Shown here one piece after another: positions 60,073 through 64,000 of a DNA stretch of 64,000 nucleotides. The position numbers were made by a program, and so were the translations under genes. The stretch covers positions 168,931-232,930 of the forward strand of contig JBOFWL010000028.1 of the NCBI GenBank assembly GCA_051653605.1, written 5' to 3'. Within the stretch, counting starts at the first letter, position 1, and each line of letters opens with the position of its first letter. Under the pieces are notes generated by a model, which searched no databases, was not told where the DNA came from, and saw only the letters and a program-made list of their open reading frames with translations. This stretch comes from JBOFWL01 sp051653605 (GTDB lineage: Bacteria > Spirochaetota > Brevinematia > Brevinematales > Brevinemataceae).

Positions 60073-61530
60073 TTAATTTGCAAGACGCCCTGCCTCCTTT
60101 GTAAGCAAGCGCAAGCGTTTAGCCAACGAAGAATCTGGGGTTTGGGATAGTCTCCAAGCCCAGTTGCCCCCCAATGTTGAGGGTACATTTATTCTTGTTT
60201 CCCCACCTAAGCCCATGATATCTTGCAGGGGAGCAATAGCGATACGAGCTTTGCTTTTCCACGCAGCATCCACATAGGCCCAAGCGAATTCCTCTGCCTT
60301 AGGGTTGCTAAGATTTAAATAATCACACGCTGCTTGAATGTCCTCTTTAGCCCCCTCATGAAACCACCCAACAACAGTGTCGTTATCATGGGTTCCGGTG
60401 TATACAAGGCAGTTTTCATCTCTATATTTATGAGGCATATACTCACTTTCTTGACCAGCATAAAACGCAAAAAGAAGCACTTTCATGCCTGGGAAACCTG
60501 TTTCTTTCATTAATTCTTGAACTTCTGGGGTGATAATGCCCAAATCTTCGGCAATGGCATTAATTTTTCCCCATTTTTTATTCACGGCAGCAAATAATTC
60601 CTTTCCTTTTGCCTTGATCCACGTCCCATTTTCTGCAGTAGGATGCCCATAAGGCACGCTCCAGAAGGCTTCGAAGCCTCTAAAATGATCGATTCTCAGC
60701 ATATCGAAAAGCTCAAAGGCTCCTTCTATTCGATCAAGCCACCATTTAAACCCATCTTTTTCAAGAGCATCCCAATTATATAAAGGATTTCCCCAAAGTT
60801 GACCGGTTTCACTAAAGTAATCGGGAGGAACCCCCGCCACAGCAGAGAGTTGGCCTTCTTCATTAAGTTGAAAAAATTCAGGAGATGCCCAAAGATCGGC
60901 GCTATCTTCAGCGGCGTAAATGGGTATATCTCCAATAATTTGAACGCCTTTTTGGTGAGCATAATTTTTTAGCTGTGCCCACTGATCATAAAATAATTCT
61001 TGAATAAAAAGATGAAAATTAATCTCATCGCTAAGTGAGTTTTTTAATGTATCTGTAAGAAGATGTTTATAAGGAGCCTGCGCCCACTGAGAACGAGGAG
61101 CATCATTAAAATGGGTTTTTAATGACATAAAAATGGCGTAATCCTTGATGTGAGGGTGCTTGTTGGCAAAGGCCTCACCATTGTAGTTACTTTGCAGATA
61201 GGCCTTTTTTAGAAGAAGCATCCTCGTAGCACGAAGCGACTCATAATCAACCTTTCCTCCCGTATAAGAAGGAAAATCACTCTCATCAAGCCATTTTTTA
61301 TTAATGAGAGGCCGAATATCAATAAAAAATGGGTTTCCCGCCCAAGAAGAATAACTTTGATAGGGGGAATCACCAAATCCTGTGGGGCCGCAAGGGAGAA
61401 CTTGCCAGTACTTTTGCCCAGATTCGGCGAGAAAATCAATAAATTCACGTGCTTCTTGCCCTAAAACTCCACTATAATCAGCTCCCCAGAGCGAAAAAAT
61501 AGGAAGAAGGATTCCAGATTCTCTCTTCAT
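60073..61530 (-). CDS. malQ: 4-alpha-glucanotransferase (amylomaltase)
   Basis: MalQ moves alpha-1,4-glucan segments between maltodextrins. The 485-aa GH77 enzyme has the nucleophile region DMLRIDHFRGFEAFW, the general acid in IIAEDLGIITPEV-type sequence, and TGTHDNDTVVGWF with the third catalytic Asp. The opening PIFSLWGADYSGVLG and QVLPCGPTGFGDSPYQ are typical of bacterial MalQ. It is monocistronic, on the edge of an AT-rich gap. Confidence 0.95.
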   Translation of the reverse strand: MKRESGILLPIFSLWGADYSGVLGQEAREFIDFLAESGQKYWQVLPCGPTGFGDSPYQSYSSWAGNPFFIDIRPLINKKWLDESDFPSYTGGKVDYESLRATRMLLLKKAYLQSNYNGEAFANKHPHIKDYAIFMSLKTHFNDAPRSQWAQAPYKHLLTDTLKNSLSDEINFHLFIQELFYDQWAQLKNYAHQKGVQIIGDIPIYAAEDSADLWASPEFFQLNEEGQLSAVAGVPPDYFSETGQLWGNPLYNWDALEKDGFKWWLDRIEGAFELFDMLRIDHFRGFEAFWSVPYGHPTAENGTWIKAKGKELFAAVNKKWGKINAIAEDLGIITPEVQELMKETGFPGMKVLLFAFYAGQESEYMPHKYRDENCLVYTGTHDNDTVVGWFHEGAKEDIQAACDYLNLSNPKAEEFAWAYVDAAWKSKARIAIAPLQDIMGLGGETRINVPSTLGGNWAWRLSQTPDSSLAKRLRLLTKEAGRLAN

Positions 61531-61894
61531 AATAACACATCCTTATTTATTTTTGATTACACCTATTCAATATTTTTCATTATTCATTTTTACTAAAAAA
61601 CAGTGTAAAACTATAATAAAATACCCTAATATAGAAAAAAATGACGCTATATTCATCAAAATAAGCCTTTTTTTCTATCATTTAAGAAAAAATACTATTT
61701 TAAGAATGAAAATAATAATTTTTCAGTGTTAATCATAGATAAAGTTAAAAAATTATCAATTCTGTCACATTTTTACTAATTTATTAACTATATATATCTA
61801 AAATTTACTGTATATCTCTCTTATTTTAAGAGTACTTTTATTATATTAGATATATATTAAAAAATCCATTCTTAAATAAAATGATAAAACCCCC
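61531..61894. other. AT-rich intergenic gap
   Basis: About 365 nt between malQ and the tRNA promoter, well above 80% A+T by eye, with many short A and T runs. I see no ORF with a ribosome site, no clear hairpin and no phased repeat. It may hold regulatory DNA for malQ. Confidence 0.7.
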
Positions 61895-61923
61895 TTGACA
61901 TTAGTAAAAATTTATTATATAAT
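61895..61923 (+). promoter_or_regulatory. Consensus sigma-70 promoter of tRNA-Tyr
   Basis: TTGACA (61895-61900), exactly 17 nt, TATAAT (61918-61923): both hexamers perfect, as expected for a stable RNA gene, about 11 nt before the mature 5' end. Confidence 0.85.
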
Positions 61924-61934
61924 ATCGAACGTAT

Positions 61935-62016
61935 GCAGGGATACCCAAGCGGTCAAAGGGATCAGACTGTAAATCTGCCGGCAGTGCCTTCGATGGTTCG
62001 AATCCATCTCCCTGCA
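61935..62016 (+). tRNA. tRNA-Tyr (anticodon GTA)
   Basis: An 82-nt class II tRNA: acceptor GCAGGGA/TCCCTGC, anticodon loop CTGTAAA with GTA at 34-36, a long variable arm (CCGGCAGTGCC...) and T-loop GGTTCGAATCC. Discriminator A. The 3' CCA is not encoded and must be added by nucleotidyltransferase. Confidence 0.95.
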
Positions 62017-62021
62017 ACTCT

Positions 62022-62055
62022 AAGTCCACCATTTTATCTGGTGGACTTTTTTTAT
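62022..62055 (+). terminator. Terminator after tRNA-Tyr
   Basis: AAGTCCACCA / TGGTGGACTT, 10-bp stem followed by T7. Confidence 0.9.
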
Positions 62056-62091
62056 CGCCCCATAGCCCCGTATTTTGGGGATAGAACGCAA

Positions 62092-62210
62092 TTATAAACT
62101 CTCAATTAATTCTAAGATTTCACAAAATTGTTGCCCAAACGCCGTTTCTCTCAAATCACTATTTTTGGCGGTGGCACTTTGAGAATTATCCCATATAAAT
62201 CTACTGCAAA
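62092..62210 (-). pseudogene. Open remnant of unknown origin downstream of the recombinase fragment
   Basis: An open minus-strand frame of about 40 codons without start codon or ribosome site (includes SRFIWDNSQSATAKNSDLRE and AFGQQFCEILELIESL before its stop). It follows the recombinase fragment on the same strand, so it may be debris of the same inserted element. Identity unknown. Confidence 0.35.
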
Positions 62211-62257
62211 GATAAAGACCACCTAAATTAGGTAGCCTTTATTTTTACTCTGTTCTA

Positions 62258-62464
62258 CTATATCTTGAAATACTCTCTTTGTTCTCCCCAGTCCATAGCA
62301 TAACAATTACACAGCATATGAGTATTCCAGTTTTCTGGGTGCTGACCTTCTATAATCCTATTCAGAATATCAGGTGCTAGAAATCTCATATATAATATCC
62401 TATCCAGCCGGCGCTTTGTTACTCTTAATTCTTTTTCAAGGTCTTCCACTCGTTCTCCAGATAG
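62258..62464 (-). pseudogene. Serine recombinase C-terminal fragment
   Basis: About 68 codons reading VEDLEKELRVTKRRLDRILY, then RFLAPDILNRIIEGQHPENW, then DWGEQREYFKI and a stop. The LAPDIxxxIxxGxxP and WxEQR patterns are those at the C-terminus of invertase/resolvase-like serine recombinases after their helix-turn-helix. The catalytic N-terminal domain is absent: an in-frame stop lies just upstream and another ORF follows. It lies 240 nt from tRNA-Tyr, suggesting an integrated element that decayed. Confidence 0.6.
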
Positions 62465-62470
62465 TAGTCT

Positions 62471-62758
62471 TTATGGTAGAATAAAAATCTCTAAATTTTC
62501 ATCAATAATAAGGGAAGCATGTCCAGCAAGAAAGGTATAAAGCCAGCCATTAAGGAGCACCGCACTAGGGTTTTTTGCCTGTTTGAGCATGGAGATAAGT
62601 AATATATTTCTATTAGAATCTGTGGCGCTTACCCTAAAGGCGAGAGATCCATAAGCGGACAGGGAAACATCTGAGATTGGTATTGGGAGTAACTCTTGGG
62701 CAAACAATAGTGAATTTATAAATATACTAACAATATTTATGAGAGCGCAGAAGTATTT
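62471..62758 (-). pseudogene. Secreted-protein gene that seems to lack a start codon
   Basis: From TTG at 62707 a 78-codon frame runs to 62471 (LFAQELLPIPISDVSLSAYG...). The same frame stays open upstream and encodes a hydrophobic segment, KYFCALINIVSIFINSLLFA, that looks like a signal peptide ending at the FAQ cleavage site. No ATG, GTG or TTG with a ribosome site starts it. It is either a decayed gene or one with a non-standard start. Function unknown. Confidence 0.4.
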
Positions 62759-62824
62759 AGATAAGCATACTCTACCATTAGGAGTAGGGAGTGAAACAGA
62801 TTGTCATCACCTTGTTATTATCGA

Positions 62825-63661
62825 CTAGAATGATGCAGGGAGTAATACTCCATATCTCGTTTTTGAAAGCGCTTCAATTGGCTGAAATACCCTAATAAAA
62901 AAGCCTTTTGCAGGAATATCCAGCGTCAGTGACTGTGCATTAGTGTAGTAAACACGAAATGTGTCTGGGGCAAAATCATCGCTTCCATCCGAATTAGCAG
63001 GTAGTAAAACGGGGTACACAGGCTCCGTAAGCAGAATATTTGTATAGATACGAACACCCTTAGCTTCATCATACCACGTATCTGAGTAATATTCATCAAC
63101 GATAGGAAAAAGATCCTTAATATATTGCCCTCCCGTTTCTTTATGAACGTATAGCCGTTTATTAAAAGAAAGGCTCCCCACATACTGCAGACTAATTTTA
63201 TCTTTGAGATCAAAATCGTATTCATTATAATCATAGTCGAAAAAGAGGTGTTCGGCTTGAGCGTCCTTGATAGAGATGTTAAACCCATTAGTAGCATATA
63301 CTCTAGCATAATAGTAGGAATTAGAAATAGGCTCATAGTAAATATCAATAGAATTTGCATTATATTCGGGAATATTGGGGTATTGAGAATCTAAAAGAAA
63401 AAGTTCAGGGGGATATTGAACGTCATGGGGGGTGTGAGGAATAAGGGCAACTTCCAGCTTGGGAAAAGTATTTCTAGCTTCTTTAAGAAATGCTAAAATT
63501 TCTTCACTAGTGAGTTTTTCTTCCGTAGCCTCAGCTTTAGTTGATGCTTTAGTTTGCTCTGTTACTTGCTCAACAGCCTCTTGCTCTTTCATTGCCTCAA
63601 TGGCAGATTGCTCTTTTTTAGCGCAAGTGGTTAATAATAGCATGATAATGAGTATTTTCAT
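62825..63661 (-). CDS. Lipoprotein of unknown function (TTCAK type)
   Basis: A 278-aa lipoprotein with signal MKILIIMLLLTTCAKKEQS (lipobox LTTC, Cys13). A Glu/Lys/Thr-rich linker (residues 18-55) leads to a Tyr- and Asp-rich globular part (IDIYYEPISNSYYYARVY, HLFFDYDYNEYDFDL). No family recognised. The signal and the start of the mature part (TTCAKxEQS) match the divergent lipoprotein at 63797, so the two are related or share a recently copied 5' end. Confidence 0.78.
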   Translation of the reverse strand: MKILIIMLLLTTCAKKEQSAIEAMKEQEAVEQVTEQTKASTKAEATEEKLTSEEILAFLKEARNTFPKLEVALIPHTPHDVQYPPELFLLDSQYPNIPEYNANSIDIYYEPISNSYYYARVYATNGFNISIKDAQAEHLFFDYDYNEYDFDLKDKISLQYVGSLSFNKRLYVHKETGGQYIKDLFPIVDEYYSDTWYDEAKGVRIYTNILLTEPVYPVLLPANSDGSDDFAPDTFRVYYTNAQSLTLDIPAKGFFIRVFQPIEALSKTRYGVLLPASF

Positions 63662-63668
63662 AATAGAA

Positions 63669-63697
63669 TTGAAAAAATAAATAAATCTTGGTATAAT
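63669..63697 (+). promoter_or_regulatory. Promoter of the lipoprotein at 63797
   Basis: TTGAAA (63669-63674), 17 nt, TATAAT (63692-63697). The -10 lies within the near-perfect palindrome GGTATAATACC (63690-63700), a possible operator in the divergent region. Confidence 0.55.
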
Positions 63698-63796
63698 ACC
63701 ATAGGCACAATTTTTCCTACTAGTGTAATCACCTAAAGGCCCTCGTACAGGGTCTGCAGGGGCTTAGTCTAGAGCTAGAATTAAAGGGGCAAACTA

Positions 63797-64000
63797 TGAA
63801 AGTATTTATTATCCTCTCTCTACTATTAACAACATGCGCTAAGGCTGAGCAAAGCGAAGCACCCGTGGCAAACCCAGAAGAAGTTGTGGAAGAACAACTA
63901 TCTCAAGACGAAACTGTTGATATTGCAGTAGCTGCCACAAAATATCAAGCTAGAGAAGACCTAACAAAAGCCGAATATGATGCCCTTCGCCAGCCTGTCC
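63797..64000 (+). CDS. Lipoprotein of unknown function, cut by the window end
   Basis: The first 68 codons of a lipoprotein with signal MKVFIILSLLLTTCAKAEQS (lipobox LTTC, Cys14) and an acidic Glu/Ala/Val-rich mature start (EEVVEEQLSQDETVD, AEYDALRQPV). It is divergent from and similar at its N-terminus to the lipoprotein at 62825. AAAGGGG lies 7 nt before the ATG. The rest is outside the window. Confidence 0.8.

Noticed and set aside
62791..62895. Plus-strand 34-codon frame starting GTG with a lipoprotein-like signal (VKQIVITLLLST)
   Set aside because: It has a weak resemblance to the TTCAK lipoprotein signals and an AGGAG upstream, but the lipobox Cys is missing and it runs into the opposite gene; chance is as likely as a truncated copy.

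Overview
This is a stretch of low-GC chromosome from a spirochaete-like bacterium. Two short FlaB-type flagellins lie in tandem, and a flgB-flgC / fliE / fliF-fliG-fliH-fliI flagellar block follows later. Small secreted lipoproteins with spirochaete-style lipoboxes are numerous, and the cell has lspA, lgt and lepB, a MEP-pathway gene (ispF), an Rnf complex gene and a PTS phosphorelay. I cannot name the genus from sequence alone. Most of the window is densely packed core chromosome; only the last 2 kb looks accessory.

Layout. 1-7.8 kb: rnfC (and the start of a probable rnfD), a Zn-finger-like protein with recO, then a cell-envelope operon (TPR/beta-propeller/VWA protein, coaE, SpoIID/LytB protein) and two small exported proteins. 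7.8-14 kb: ileS-lspA-epimerase operon and two flaB genes. 14-20.7 kb: an Asn/Thr-repeat lipoprotein, then the run SurA-like - nusB - mazG - recG, in which nusB carries a tail of eight 54-bp tandem repeats; murI. 20.7-27.7 kb: a conserved unknown protein behind a FliA-like promoter, then the amino-sugar/PTS locus (EIIA-Glc-like; degenerate NagB; NagB-NagA fusion; EI; HPr). 27.7-38.3 kb: MATE transporter, half-size TauE/SafE, lipoproteins (one with a metzincin zinc motif), gpmI, NifU-like scaffold, murF, PhnP-like hydrolase. 38.2-45.6 kb: flagellar basal body/export block with two unrecognised small ORFs and no fliJ at its usual place. 45.7-47.7 kb: a short plus-strand transcription unit that may be an ncRNA, lipoproteins and a SpoIIM-like membrane protein. 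47.7-61.5 kb: mutL-lgt-RNase II/R-PpiC-like operon, HAD phosphatase + GyrB/ParE, a 23-codon small ORF with its own promoter and terminator, DUF302-lepB-ispF-PIN/TRAM run, malQ. 61.5-64 kb: an AT-rich gap, tRNA-Tyr, remnants of a serine recombinase and of a secreted protein, and two divergent lipoproteins.

The genes fit a fermentative motile bacterium that recycles amino sugars through a PTS relay and an unusual NagB-NagA fusion, carries out lipoprotein maturation (Lgt, Lsp) for a large lipoproteome, and uses sigma-70 promoters of which about half carry a TTGC rather than TTGA -35 core. The most unusual items are the two NagB domains that both lack the proton-abstracting Asp, the NusB repeat tail, the candidate small RNA and small ORFs, and a GyrB/ParE with a natural Asn at a known quinolone-resistance position.
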